The notes under the pieces are model-generated. The model had not been told where the DNA came from. It searched no databases and saw only the letters and a list, made by a program, of their open reading frames with translations. From Aureibaculum marinum (GTDB lineage: Bacteria; Bacteroidota; Bacteroidia; Flavobacteriales; Flavobacteriaceae): a stretch of 54,353 bases of DNA. The stretch lies in the NCBI RefSeq assembly GCF_003813905.1, contig NZ_RPFJ01000016.1, forward strand, positions 1 through 54,353, given 5' to 3'. Below, in pieces: positions 6,432 through 14,683 of this stretch (the stretch's first letter is position 1; each line of letters opens with the position of its first letter). The position numbers were made by a program, and so were the translations under genes.

Positions 6432-7934
6432 ATGCATTTCAAAAAATTAAAATTCCCTTCAGCACAAACTATTTTAATTATTATTTCCGGTATTGTTGCT
6501 TTACTAACTTGGATAATCCCTGCGGGTAAATACGATAGTTTATCCTATGATACTGAGGCCAAAACCTTTATAAAAACAAGTTTGAAAACCACCACAACCT
6601 TACCAGCAACCCAACAAACGTTAGACAGCTTACAGATTAAAATTCCAATAGAAAAATTTACAAGTGGTGCTATTTATAAACCTATTGGCATTCCTAAAAC
6701 CTATCAACAATTAGATGCTCAACCACAAGGATTTGTAGCTTTTGTACAATCGCCCATAAAAGGTATTATTGCCGCAGCTGATATCATTTTTCTTGTTTTA
6801 ATTATTGGTGGTCTTATTGGTATTATGAATCTTACAGGAGCTTTTGATGCTGGTATTGCTTGGCTAGCCAAAGCCTTAGAAGGAAGAGAGTTTATTTTAA
6901 TTATACTGGTTACTTGTTTAGTTGCATTAGGCGGAACTACTTTTGGATTGGCAGAAGAAACCATAGCCTTTTTTCCAATACTAATTCCTGTTTTTATTGC
7001 CGCAAAATATGATGCTATGGTTGGTTTAGCATGTATCTTTTTAGGGTCTTCTATTGGCACGATGTGTTCAACCGTTAATCCATTTTCTACCATTATTGCA
7101 TCTGATGCCGCAGGTATCAATTGGACTACAGGACTTACCGGACGATTTTTAATGTTAATTATTATACTAAGTATTAGTCTTTTATACATACTAAGATATG
7201 CCAAACGTGTAAAAAACGATCCTACCAAATCTATTATTTACGACCAAAAGGAAGAAATTGAAGCTTTATTTCACCTTAAAAAATCAACATCTAACCTAAA
7301 ATTAACAAACAGATTACGTTTAATTTTATTAGTATTTACCTTAAGCTTTGTAATAATGATTGTTGGAGTTTCTAAATTAGATTGGTGGTTTGTAGAAATG
7401 ACGTCCACTTTTTTAGTAGCTGCAATAATTATTGGTTTTATAGCAAAAATAAAAGAAGTCAACTTTGTAGAAGCATTTTCTAAAGGTGCAGGAGAATTAT
7501 TAGGAGTAGCCTTTATAATTGGTATAGCTAGAGGCGTTTCTGTACTTATGGATGATGGATTAATTAGTGACACCATGTTATACCATGCTAGTACAGTAAC
7601 TGAAGGTATGAACAAGGGCGTTTTTGTTAATGTAATGCTTTATATTTATGGAGGATTATCCTTTTTTATTCCTTCTTCTTCAGGTATGGCAGTTTTAACA
7701 ATGCCTGTAATGTCTCCCTTGGCTGATACTGTTGGTGTAGGTAGAGAAATTATTGTAAACACCTATCAATATGGTTTAGGGTTATTTTATTTTATCAATC
7801 CTACAGGCCTTATTTTAGCATCTCTTGCCATTGTAAAAATAGGCTTTAATAAATGGCTAAAATTTATAACACCATTATTTATTATATTAGTTTTAGTAAC
7901 CATGTTAGTACTCACCATTTCTGTGTATTTATAA
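6432..7934 (+). CDS. YfcC-family transporter
   Basis: Inner-membrane secondary transporter, 500 residues with roughly a dozen hydrophobic segments. It has the YfcC family features: FPSAQTILIIISGIVALLTWIIPAG at the N-terminus, the LAEETIAFFPILIP repeat helix, STVNPFST, and near the C-terminus FFIPSSSGMAVLTMP and NTYQYGLGLFYFINPTG. YfcC proteins belong to the ion transporter superfamily together with dicarboxylate and aminobenzoyl-glutamate carriers; the substrate is uncertain, possibly amino acids or small peptides. The polar insertion at about residues 30-95 between the first two helices is expected for the family. Confidence 0.8.
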   Translation: MHFKKLKFPSAQTILIIISGIVALLTWIIPAGKYDSLSYDTEAKTFIKTSLKTTTTLPATQQTLDSLQIKIPIEKFTSGAIYKPIGIPKTYQQLDAQPQGFVAFVQSPIKGIIAAADIIFLVLIIGGLIGIMNLTGAFDAGIAWLAKALEGREFILIILVTCLVALGGTTFGLAEETIAFFPILIPVFIAAKYDAMVGLACIFLGSSIGTMCSTVNPFSTIIASDAAGINWTTGLTGRFLMLIIILSISLLYILRYAKRVKNDPTKSIIYDQKEEIEALFHLKKSTSNLKLTNRLRLILLVFTLSFVIMIVGVSKLDWWFVEMTSTFLVAAIIIGFIAKIKEVNFVEAFSKGAGELLGVAFIIGIARGVSVLMDDGLISDTMLYHASTVTEGMNKGVFVNVMLYIYGGLSFFIPSSSGMAVLTMPVMSPLADTVGVGREIIVNTYQYGLGLFYFINPTGLILASLAIVKIGFNKWLKFITPLFIILVLVTMLVLTISVYL

Positions 7935-8016
7935 AATTCTAACACTTTAACTTTTTATACAAACCTATTTTTTACCACAAAAAAGTGTAAATTAGAATGT
8001 TATAAAATTTAAAACT

Positions 8017-8559
8017 ATGGAAAAATCACTTCAAACAATGATTGCCAATATGCCTGAAAAAACAGGCAAATCTTTAGAGGAATGGAAAAAGATATTACAA
8101 TCTAAAAATTTTGAAAAACACGGACAAGCTGTTAATTATTTAAAGAAAGAACATCAGGTTACTCATGGGTTTGCCAATACTATTGTAACATTATCAAAAA
8201 AAGATACTAAAGCTCCAGAAGATTTGATAGAAAATCAATACAAAGGCAAAGAAAACTTAATTCCTATATATAAAAAGCTAATTTCTATTGTAAATGATTT
8301 TGGTAATGATGTTACTATAACTCCTAAAAAAACGAGCGTAAGTATTATAAGAAAAAGACAATTTGCTCTAATAAAACCAGCTACTAAAACTCGAATTGAT
8401 TTAGGTTTAAAACTAAAAGACAAACCAACTACTGAACGGCTTGGAAATTCTGGACCTTTTGGCACAATGTGTACACATAGAGTTCAACTAAATAGCATAG
8501 CAGATGTTGATAATCAATTAATAAATTGGTTAAAAGAAGCTTATGAAAAATCGGTATGA
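8017..8559 (+). CDS. DUF4287 and DUF5655 domain protein
   Basis: Cytosolic protein of 180 residues with no signal or membrane helix. Residues 1-55 resemble DUF4287 (MPEKTGKSLEEWKKIL and VNYLKKEHQVTHGFAN). The C-terminal part (about 75-180) resembles DUF5655, with ISIIRKRQFALIKPATKTRIDLGLKL-type sequence and a closing helix. Function is unknown. The gene runs toward brnQ, with only two bases between the stop codons. Confidence 0.7.
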   Translation: MEKSLQTMIANMPEKTGKSLEEWKKILQSKNFEKHGQAVNYLKKEHQVTHGFANTIVTLSKKDTKAPEDLIENQYKGKENLIPIYKKLISIVNDFGNDVTITPKKTSVSIIRKRQFALIKPATKTRIDLGLKLKDKPTTERLGNSGPFGTMCTHRVQLNSIADVDNQLINWLKEAYEKSV

Positions 8560-8561
8560 TA

Positions 8562-9836
8562 CTATACTTTTTGTTTTTTGTGGAAATAAAAGTTTGCCAC
8601 CAAAAAAGCTATAAAAGCGGGTAAAACCCAACCAAAACTATATTGAGAAAACGGTATAAATTTCTGAATTCCTTGTAAACTATTAGGCATAAAAAACTGT
8701 AAAAAATCAGGAATACTAAATAATAAAGTAACCAAAACCACAGCTTGAAAAACAAGCTTTGAAGCATACTGTTCTGACACTGTATTTAACAAAATTAATA
8801 CAATAGTTATTGGATAGATAAACATTAACGTTGGTATGGCTACATCAATAATGTACTGGACATTAAATTGCCCCATAACAATACCTAAAACACAACCAAT
8901 AAAAACAGTTAACACATAAGCAGGTTGCGAATTGTTTGTAATTCCTTTTACATAATCTGCTGTACCAGTAATAATACCAACCGCCGTAGTAAAACATGCC
9001 AAAGCTACCAAAACACTTAAAAATACAGTTCCTATTTTACCTAATGTAAAAGTGCTTAATCCAGATAATATCTCAGTTCTACTAGCATTTTCAACAAAAG
9101 ATGCACTAAAAATTGTACCGCTGTAAATTAATCCGCTATAGATAAGTAGAAGTCCTAAACCCGCAACAATTCCAGCTTTTAAAACTAATTTTTTATTTTT
9201 TTCGAAACTATGATGTCCTGTTATATTTAATGATACAATTAAAACTCCACCTACTACAAGTCCAGCAATGGCATCAAAAGTTTGATATCCTTCTAGCATT
9301 CCAGAAATAACAGGTGCTTTAAATGTAGGTTCTAATATAGAAGTAGGTTCTGTAAATATGGAAACACCTATTACTACCAATAATATGGCAATAATCATTG
9401 GGGTTAAAAACTGCCCCAATAGGTCTAATACTTTTGCTCTATTAATTGCAAAAATAAAAACCAATATAAAGTAGATGGTACTTGTAAAAATAGAACTGAC
9501 GTCAAAAAAGGGTGCAATAGACATTTCATGTGTAACTGCTGCTGTTCTTGGAGCTGGTAGTGCAATTACTATTATGTACACTATAAAACAATAAATTGAA
9601 CTAAATAGTGGTGATACTTTTTTACCAAAATCAAACATAGTCCCTTGCAAACGAGCATGAGCAAAAATTGCAAGAATAGGAATTACAACACCTGTAATTG
9701 CAAAACCTATAGTTACCCAAAACCAATCATTACCTGATTTTAGTCCTAAAAAAGGAGGTAAAATAAGATTGCCTGCTCCAAAAAACATCGAAAACAAAGC
9801 AAACCCCGTAATTAAAACTTCTTTTGTTTTATTCAC
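8562..9836 (-). CDS. brnQ: Branched-chain amino acid transport carrier BrnQ
   Basis: Sodium-coupled inner-membrane carrier for leucine, isoleucine and valine (LIVCS family), 424 residues from the GTG at 9836. Diagnostic sequence at the N-terminus is GFALFSMFFGAGNLILPPFLG; about twelve hydrophobic helices follow. A longer frame begins with TTG at 9854, but those bases are the end of a TATATTTG -7 box (9859-9852), so the GTG just downstream is preferred. It is divergent from the alpha/beta hydrolase gene, from which it is separated by only 37 nt. Confidence 0.88.
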   Translation of the reverse strand: MNKTKEVLITGFALFSMFFGAGNLILPPFLGLKSGNDWFWVTIGFAITGVVIPILAIFAHARLQGTMFDFGKKVSPLFSSIYCFIVYIIVIALPAPRTAAVTHEMSIAPFFDVSSIFTSTIYFILVFIFAINRAKVLDLLGQFLTPMIIAILLVVIGVSIFTEPTSILEPTFKAPVISGMLEGYQTFDAIAGLVVGGVLIVSLNITGHHSFEKNKKLVLKAGIVAGLGLLLIYSGLIYSGTIFSASFVENASRTEILSGLSTFTLGKIGTVFLSVLVALACFTTAVGIITGTADYVKGITNNSQPAYVLTVFIGCVLGIVMGQFNVQYIIDVAIPTLMFIYPITIVLILLNTVSEQYASKLVFQAVVLVTLLFSIPDFLQFFMPNSLQGIQKFIPFSQYSFGWVLPAFIAFLVANFYFHKKQKV

Positions 9837-9851
9837 TTCGTAAATTTGAAG

Positions 9852-9859
9852 CAAATATA
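9852..9859 (-). promoter_or_regulatory. -7 box for brnQ
   Basis: Read on the minus strand this is TATATTTG, a full TAnnTTTG match, 15 nt before the GTG start. No -33 TTG is evident upstream, where the sequence already belongs to the divergent gene. Confidence 0.4.
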
Positions 9860-9861
9860 TC

Positions 9862-9869
9862 TATTTTTG
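9862..9869 (+). promoter_or_regulatory. -7 box for the alpha/beta hydrolase
   Basis: TATTTTTG matches TAnnTTTG and ends only 4 nt before the ATG at 9874, which would give a leaderless or nearly leaderless transcript. It sits 2 nt from the opposing brnQ -7 box. Confidence 0.35.
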
Positions 9870-9873
9870 TAGT

Positions 9874-10668
9874 ATGAATTTTGAATTAAACTATAAAAAT
9901 ACTACAATAAATTACAGCGTTTCTGGTAAAGGACCTGCTGTGGTTTTACTTCATGGATTTTTAGAAAATTTAACCATGTGGAATGCTGTTTCAGATACAT
10001 TATCTAAACAAAATAAGGTAATAGCAATTGACTTATTAGGTCATGGAAAATCTGAGAATCTTGGATATATACATACTATGGAAACACAAGCTGAAATGGT
10101 AAAAGCAGTTTTAAATCATTTAAGGTTACGGAAATACATTTTGGTTGGTCATAGTATGGGAGGATACATTTGCCTTGCTTTTGCTGAATTATTTCCAACA
10201 ACTGTAAAAGGGTTGTGTTTAATGAATTCAACAGCCAAACCTGATAGCAAAGAGAAAAAAACAAATAGAGATAGAGCAATAGAAGCTGTAAAAAAAAATC
10301 ATAAGATGTTTATAAGAATGTCTATCCCTAATCTTTTTTCTGAAAATAATAGAGCGGCATATAAAAAAGAAATTGATGCTGTAATAAACGAAGCATTGTC
10401 ATGTTCTGTTCAAGGAATTGTTGCTTCTTTAGAAGGTATGAAAATTCGTAAAAATCGTTTACCTTTATTTAAATCAAGTACGTTTAAAAAATTAATGATT
10501 GTTGGAAAAAAAGACCCTGTGTTAGATGCGGAATCTTTAAAAAGTCAGTTAAAAAATTCTGATGTGAATGTTGTTGAATTACCTGACGGTCACATGAGTT
10601 ATATTGAAAATACAACAGAAACTATAGAAACATTAAAACAATTTATAAAGTCTTGTAATAACCGATAA
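9874..10668 (+). CDS. Alpha/beta-fold hydrolase
   Basis: Cytosolic serine hydrolase, 264 residues. The oxyanion region is VVLLHGFLENLTMW; the nucleophile elbow is GHSMGG with Ser94; the acid is probably in GKKDPVLD near residue 215 and the His in PDGHMSYIE near 238. The spacing fits small esterases of the MenH/BioH kind, but no menaquinone or biotin gene adjoins it, so the substrate is open. The TlpA-like lipoprotein gene follows 32 nt downstream on the same strand. Confidence 0.8.
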   Translation: MNFELNYKNTTINYSVSGKGPAVVLLHGFLENLTMWNAVSDTLSKQNKVIAIDLLGHGKSENLGYIHTMETQAEMVKAVLNHLRLRKYILVGHSMGGYICLAFAELFPTTVKGLCLMNSTAKPDSKEKKTNRDRAIEAVKKNHKMFIRMSIPNLFSENNRAAYKKEIDAVINEALSCSVQGIVASLEGMKIRKNRLPLFKSSTFKKLMIVGKKDPVLDAESLKSQLKNSDVNVVELPDGHMSYIENTTETIETLKQFIKSCNNR

Positions 10669-10700
10669 TTTTATCGACTAAACTCTGATAACACATACAG

Positions 10701-11807
10701 ATGAATAAAATATTATTTTTATTAACCATCATCTTTTTTACATCTTGTAAAAAAGATGAAAAATCAACTTTTACAATTCAAGGAAGTATTAAAAATCCTG
10801 AAACCAATTATATTGTTTTATTTCAAGAAAGTGATATTGAAAGAAAAACAACTACGTTAATAGATACCATTACATTAACTGAAAACGGAGAATTTAAAGC
10901 AAGCTTTAAGGTTCAGCCTCATTATTATTCATTACAGATTAATGCGAACAAAAAAATACCCTTAGCCATTGACAAAGGGCAAATTATTTCTATTGAAATT
11001 GATAATTCTAATACAAAAATAACAGGTTCTAAAGACACCGAATTATTGATGGAATATGAAAATTTAAGAGCTAATTCTTTAGAACAATTAGTACAATCAA
11101 TACGAAAACAAATTGTAGCTGAAAATGAATCTGAAAATCCTAATCCCCAAAAGATTGATTCTTTAGGAAAGTTAGAAATAAAGAATTACACTTTACATTT
11201 GGAAGAGTTAAATACTTTTATAAAAGAAAAAATGGGTACTAGCATTGCATTGTATCCCACTTCATTACGATGGAAAGGTCAAGAAAATATAAATTTATTT
11301 GATAGTTTGGTTTCCAATTTTGAAATGGCTCATCCAAATTTATCTATTTCAAAAAAATTAAGAGAAAAAGTTAGTCGTTTACAACAAACTACAGTTGGTG
11401 GAAAAGCATCGGGTATTGTAATGGAAACTGCTGATAAAACTACGGTTAGTCTTTATTCTTTAAACAAAAAATACACGTTAATTGACTTTTGGGCAAGTTG
11501 GTGTGGCCCTTGTCGTAGAGAAAGTGAAGTTTTAAATCAATTGTATAAAAACTATAAGAATAACGGTTTTGAAATTTACGGAGTGTCGTTAGATACCAAT
11601 AGAGAACAATGGATTAAAGCCATAGAAACAGACCAACGAAGTTGGACTAATGTTTCGTCTTTAGAAGGATTTAAAACCGATGCAGCTTACAACTATGCCG
11701 TAACCGCCTTACCTATGAATTATTTAATTGATAGCAAAGGGAAAATTATTGCCAAAGATTTACACGGCGAAGAACTAAAAAAATTAATAGATAAGTTATT
11801 TAAATAA
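10701..11807 (+). CDS. TlpA-like thiol-disulfide oxidoreductase lipoprotein with DUF4369 domain
   Basis: Envelope thioredoxin-like protein, 368 residues. The lipobox is FTSC (Cys16). A DUF4369-like beta domain at about residues 22-110 (FTIQGSIKNPETNYIVLFQ) is followed by a helical linker. A thioredoxin fold from about 240 has the redox motif WCGPC (Cys268 and Cys271) and the cis-proline region ALPMNYLID. This architecture is typical of Bacteroidota and is thought to serve disulfide or haem-protein maturation at the cell envelope. It ends before a perfect 13-bp hairpin. Confidence 0.87.
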   Translation: MNKILFLLTIIFFTSCKKDEKSTFTIQGSIKNPETNYIVLFQESDIERKTTTLIDTITLTENGEFKASFKVQPHYYSLQINANKKIPLAIDKGQIISIEIDNSNTKITGSKDTELLMEYENLRANSLEQLVQSIRKQIVAENESENPNPQKIDSLGKLEIKNYTLHLEELNTFIKEKMGTSIALYPTSLRWKGQENINLFDSLVSNFEMAHPNLSISKKLREKVSRLQQTTVGGKASGIVMETADKTTVSLYSLNKKYTLIDFWASWCGPCRRESEVLNQLYKNYKNNGFEIYGVSLDTNREQWIKAIETDQRSWTNVSSLEGFKTDAAYNYAVTALPMNYLIDSKGKIIAKDLHGEELKKLIDKLFK

Positions 11808-11821
11808 GTAACTGTTACCAA

Positions 11822-11862
11822 AATTTTACCTAAAAACTAAAATTAAGCCTTTAGGTAAAATT
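11822..11862. terminator. Bidirectional hairpin between converging genes
   Basis: AATTTTACCTAAA (11822-11834) and TTTAGGTAAAATT (11850-11862) are perfect 13-bp complements with a 15-nt loop. It lies between the stop of the TlpA-like gene and the stop of thiL on the opposite strand. It has no long U-run, so termination strength is uncertain. Confidence 0.55.
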
Positions 11863-11902
11863 CAAGTAATAAAGTTAAAAGGTTCTAGAAAAATTCAGAA
11901 CG

Positions 11903-12949
11903 TTACTTAGCCATCGCATTCCAACCCTGAGCAGTTAACTCCACTTTTTGATTAGCTCTAGTTATTAAGTGCATTCCTTCATTTTTTTCAGTAATATGTC
12001 CTATTACCGTTAAATTAGGATTACCCTTTATTTTTGGATAGTCTTCAGTATCAATAGTAAACAACAGTTCATAATCTTCTCCTCCACTTAAAGCAATAGT
12101 TGTACTATCCATATTAAATTCTTCACAAGTAGATATTACCTGCGGATCAAGTGGAATTTTATTTTCATACAAATTACAACCTACTTCACTTTGCTTGCAT
12201 ATATGTATAATTTCTGAAGACAAACCATCACTAATATCAATCATAGAGGTTGGTTTTACACCTAATTCCTTTAATAAAACAGGAATATCTTTTCTTGCTT
12301 CCGGTTTTAATTGCCGCTCTACCAAATAGGTATAATTATCTAATTCGGGTTGAGCATTAGGGTTTGCTTGAAAAACTTGTTTTTCACGTTCCAAAACCTG
12401 TAATCCTAAATATGCTGCTCCTAAATCTCCAGTAACAACCAATAAATCGTTAACCTTAGCACCATTTCTGTACACTATTTCATCTTTTTTGGCCTCACCC
12501 AACGCAGTTATATTAATTAATAATCCTTTGGTTGAAGAGCTCGTATCTCCTCCAACTAAATCGATGTTATAAAGTTTACAAGCTAAATGAATTCCAGAAT
12601 ACAATTCTTCAATAGCCTCTAATGGAAAACGATTAGATACCGCTAAAGAAACCGTAATTTGAGTAGGAGTTCCGTTCATAGCATACACATCAGATAAATT
12701 AACCATTACAGCTTTGTATCCTAAATGTTTTAAAGGCATATAAGAAAGGTCAAAATGAATACCCTCAATTAATAAATCTGTCGTTAACAAAACTTGTTTG
12801 CCTTTAAAATCTAATACCGCAGCATCATCACCAACACCTTTTATTGACGATTTATGCTTTAATTTTATAGCATCTGTCAAATAATTTATCAAACCAAATT
12901 CACCTAACTCTGCCAATGATGTTCTTTTTTCGTTTTTATCTTCTAGCAT
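11903..12949 (-). CDS. thiL: Thiamine-monophosphate kinase
   Basis: ATP-dependent kinase that converts thiamine monophosphate to thiamine diphosphate, the last step of the pathway; cytosolic, 348 residues, PurM-like fold. Characteristic stretches are ELGEFGLINYL at the N-terminus, GDDAAVLD near 40, TTDLLIEGIHFDLSYMP with metal-binding aspartates, and later VTGDLGAA, DISDGLSSE and LSGGEDYELLF. No other thiamine gene is nearby and no TPP riboswitch is visible upstream. It lies 86 nt downstream of the S41 protease gene on the same strand. Confidence 0.93.
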   Translation of the reverse strand: MLEDKNEKRTSLAELGEFGLINYLTDAIKLKHKSSIKGVGDDAAVLDFKGKQVLLTTDLLIEGIHFDLSYMPLKHLGYKAVMVNLSDVYAMNGTPTQITVSLAVSNRFPLEAIEELYSGIHLACKLYNIDLVGGDTSSSTKGLLINITALGEAKKDEIVYRNGAKVNDLLVVTGDLGAAYLGLQVLEREKQVFQANPNAQPELDNYTYLVERQLKPEARKDIPVLLKELGVKPTSMIDISDGLSSEIIHICKQSEVGCNLYENKIPLDPQVISTCEEFNMDSTTIALSGGEDYELLFTIDTEDYPKIKGNPNLTVIGHITEKNEGMHLITRANQKVELTAQGWNAMAK

Positions 12950-13035
12950 ATTTTTTTATCGTTTTAGCTCCAATACTTTTGGAGATTTTTTACTCTACGT
13001 TAACTTACTTTTACTAGATTATTAAAATCTATTCG

Positions 13036-14619
13036 TTAATTATTTTCTTTACTTTTTATATCCTCTAATACCCACTCTAATTCAGGGTCTCTATTATTTA
13101 ATCTATCTTCAATGGTAGGTATAATTTCTACATCAGGCTTTATACCATAACCATCTGGCTCTGTTTTATAAGGAGCTTCAATTTGTACCAAACCAAATAC
13201 CATATCAACTTTAGAAGTTGGCAATTCAACATTTTTAAAAAGACCTGCTACCGTTCCGTTATAAGCTCCTCCTGTTTCTTCTCCAACAAAAACTGCTCTT
13301 TTTGTAGCATGTAAATTGGTAGATAAAATAGAAGAAGCCGAATAAGAATTACCATTTATTAACACATAAATATCTCCTTTAAAGTTATTTAGACTAGGCT
13401 TTTTAACTTTTACACTTGGAAAAGAATAATAATGTTTCCCTTCTTTTTTTTCTGATTTAAATAAGTTATAAACACCTATAAAAGGTGACATTACCACTGC
13501 AGCAACTTTTAAACCCGTTGGACTACCTTTTGAAAGCATTGATTTTAAAAAAGGTTGTCTTGTTTTAGTCTCTCCTTTATTAATAAACTGATACTTCTCA
13601 TCAATTAAATAAGAATATAATTTATCAACCTCCGCTAACCTACCTCCACTATTATCTCTAAGATCTAATATTAAATACTTTGATTTAGCTGAATCTATTT
13701 TTGCAAAACTTTCATCATAAAAAACTTTGTAATTTCCATTACCAAAGCTCCTAATTTTTATAAAAGCAATAGTACTATCTTTACCTAAAAAATTTAAATT
13801 ACGGGTATATCTATCTCTAGATTTTTCATAACCATATTTATAATTATCCTTTCTTTTTTGCTTTTCTTTTATTTTTAATACTCTTTTTTGGTCATTACTC
13901 AATTTTACTTTTTTAAGTGAATCAACAGTTGTACTCGCCAAAGTCGAATCTTTAGGTATTCTTCTAAAAACTCTACTAAAAATGGAATCTGATTTACTTA
14001 ATGTTAATGTAATACTATCTTTAAAACCTTTGTCTTTGTAATAAAAACCAGAAAATCTTAATCCTATAAATCTATTTTTAAAAGTAGTATTATATCCATC
14101 TGAAGAAAATAACTTTTTATAGTTATTAATAAGTTTAACTACCGAATCATTTTCTATTTTTATCACTTTACTACCAACAAGTGTTGAGTCAATACCATTT
14201 GTATTTACAATCCACAAATCGTCTTCTAAAAACTCAAAATCAAGTTGATAAAATTCAAATTTCTTTTTTAGTAGTTCTTTTTTTTCTTTATTATTAAATT
14301 GATTATGAGGTGGACTTACTGTTATATGCCCTTGTTTAACCTCAGCAATTACAGGAGCAATTTTTTCATAAAATTGTTTACTAGACAATGGTTGTGTTAT
14401 CGTTTTTTTAAGACTATCAAACTTAAAATCTAATTTATCCTTAGAAATGTATTGATACAATCTTGGATGTAATTTTTGAAGTTTACCATAAGCAATATCA
14501 ACATCTTTTTTCAATCCCCGTACAGAATGGTTTGCAGAAATTTGTTCATTATATGTTTTAACACTTTTACATGAAAACAATACAAGTAAAATACAAAAAA
14601 ATAACAATGATTTTTGCAT
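13036..14619 (-). CDS. S41-family peptidase, lipoprotein
   Basis: Envelope protease related to C-terminal processing peptidases and the interphotoreceptor-retinoid-binding fold, 527 residues. The lipobox is LFSC (Cys16). The N-terminal third carries the helical S41 cap (YGKLQKLHPRLYQYI). The core has YLILDLRDNSGG, then VLINGNSYSASS with the likely catalytic serine, and VGEETGGAYNGT. A lysine-rich insertion (about 225-270) separates the two parts. No PDZ domain could be read with certainty. The gene is divergent from the M1 aminopeptidase gene, 64 nt away. Confidence 0.82.
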   Translation of the reverse strand: MQKSLLFFCILLVLFSCKSVKTYNEQISANHSVRGLKKDVDIAYGKLQKLHPRLYQYISKDKLDFKFDSLKKTITQPLSSKQFYEKIAPVIAEVKQGHITVSPPHNQFNNKEKKELLKKKFEFYQLDFEFLEDDLWIVNTNGIDSTLVGSKVIKIENDSVVKLINNYKKLFSSDGYNTTFKNRFIGLRFSGFYYKDKGFKDSITLTLSKSDSIFSRVFRRIPKDSTLASTTVDSLKKVKLSNDQKRVLKIKEKQKRKDNYKYGYEKSRDRYTRNLNFLGKDSTIAFIKIRSFGNGNYKVFYDESFAKIDSAKSKYLILDLRDNSGGRLAEVDKLYSYLIDEKYQFINKGETKTRQPFLKSMLSKGSPTGLKVAAVVMSPFIGVYNLFKSEKKEGKHYYSFPSVKVKKPSLNNFKGDIYVLINGNSYSASSILSTNLHATKRAVFVGEETGGAYNGTVAGLFKNVELPTSKVDMVFGLVQIEAPYKTEPDGYGIKPDVEIIPTIEDRLNNRDPELEWVLEDIKSKENN

Positions 14620-14683
14620 AAATACAAAAAGTTCAAATCAGTTCAATTAATATTGGTACTTTTAAACTCCAAAAATACTATTT

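Noticed and set aside
6719..7228. 169-codon open frame on the minus strand inside the YfcC-type transporter gene
   Set aside because: Antisense shadow of a clear membrane-protein gene.
9837..9854. Longer brnQ start at TTG 9854
   Set aside because: The TTG is part of the TATATTTG promoter box and the added residues precede the conserved family start.
12968..12984. Hairpin CTCCAA/TTGGAG between the S41 and thiL genes as a terminator
   Set aside because: The T-run follows on the plus strand, where no gene needs it; on the minus strand there is no U-run. Function unclear.
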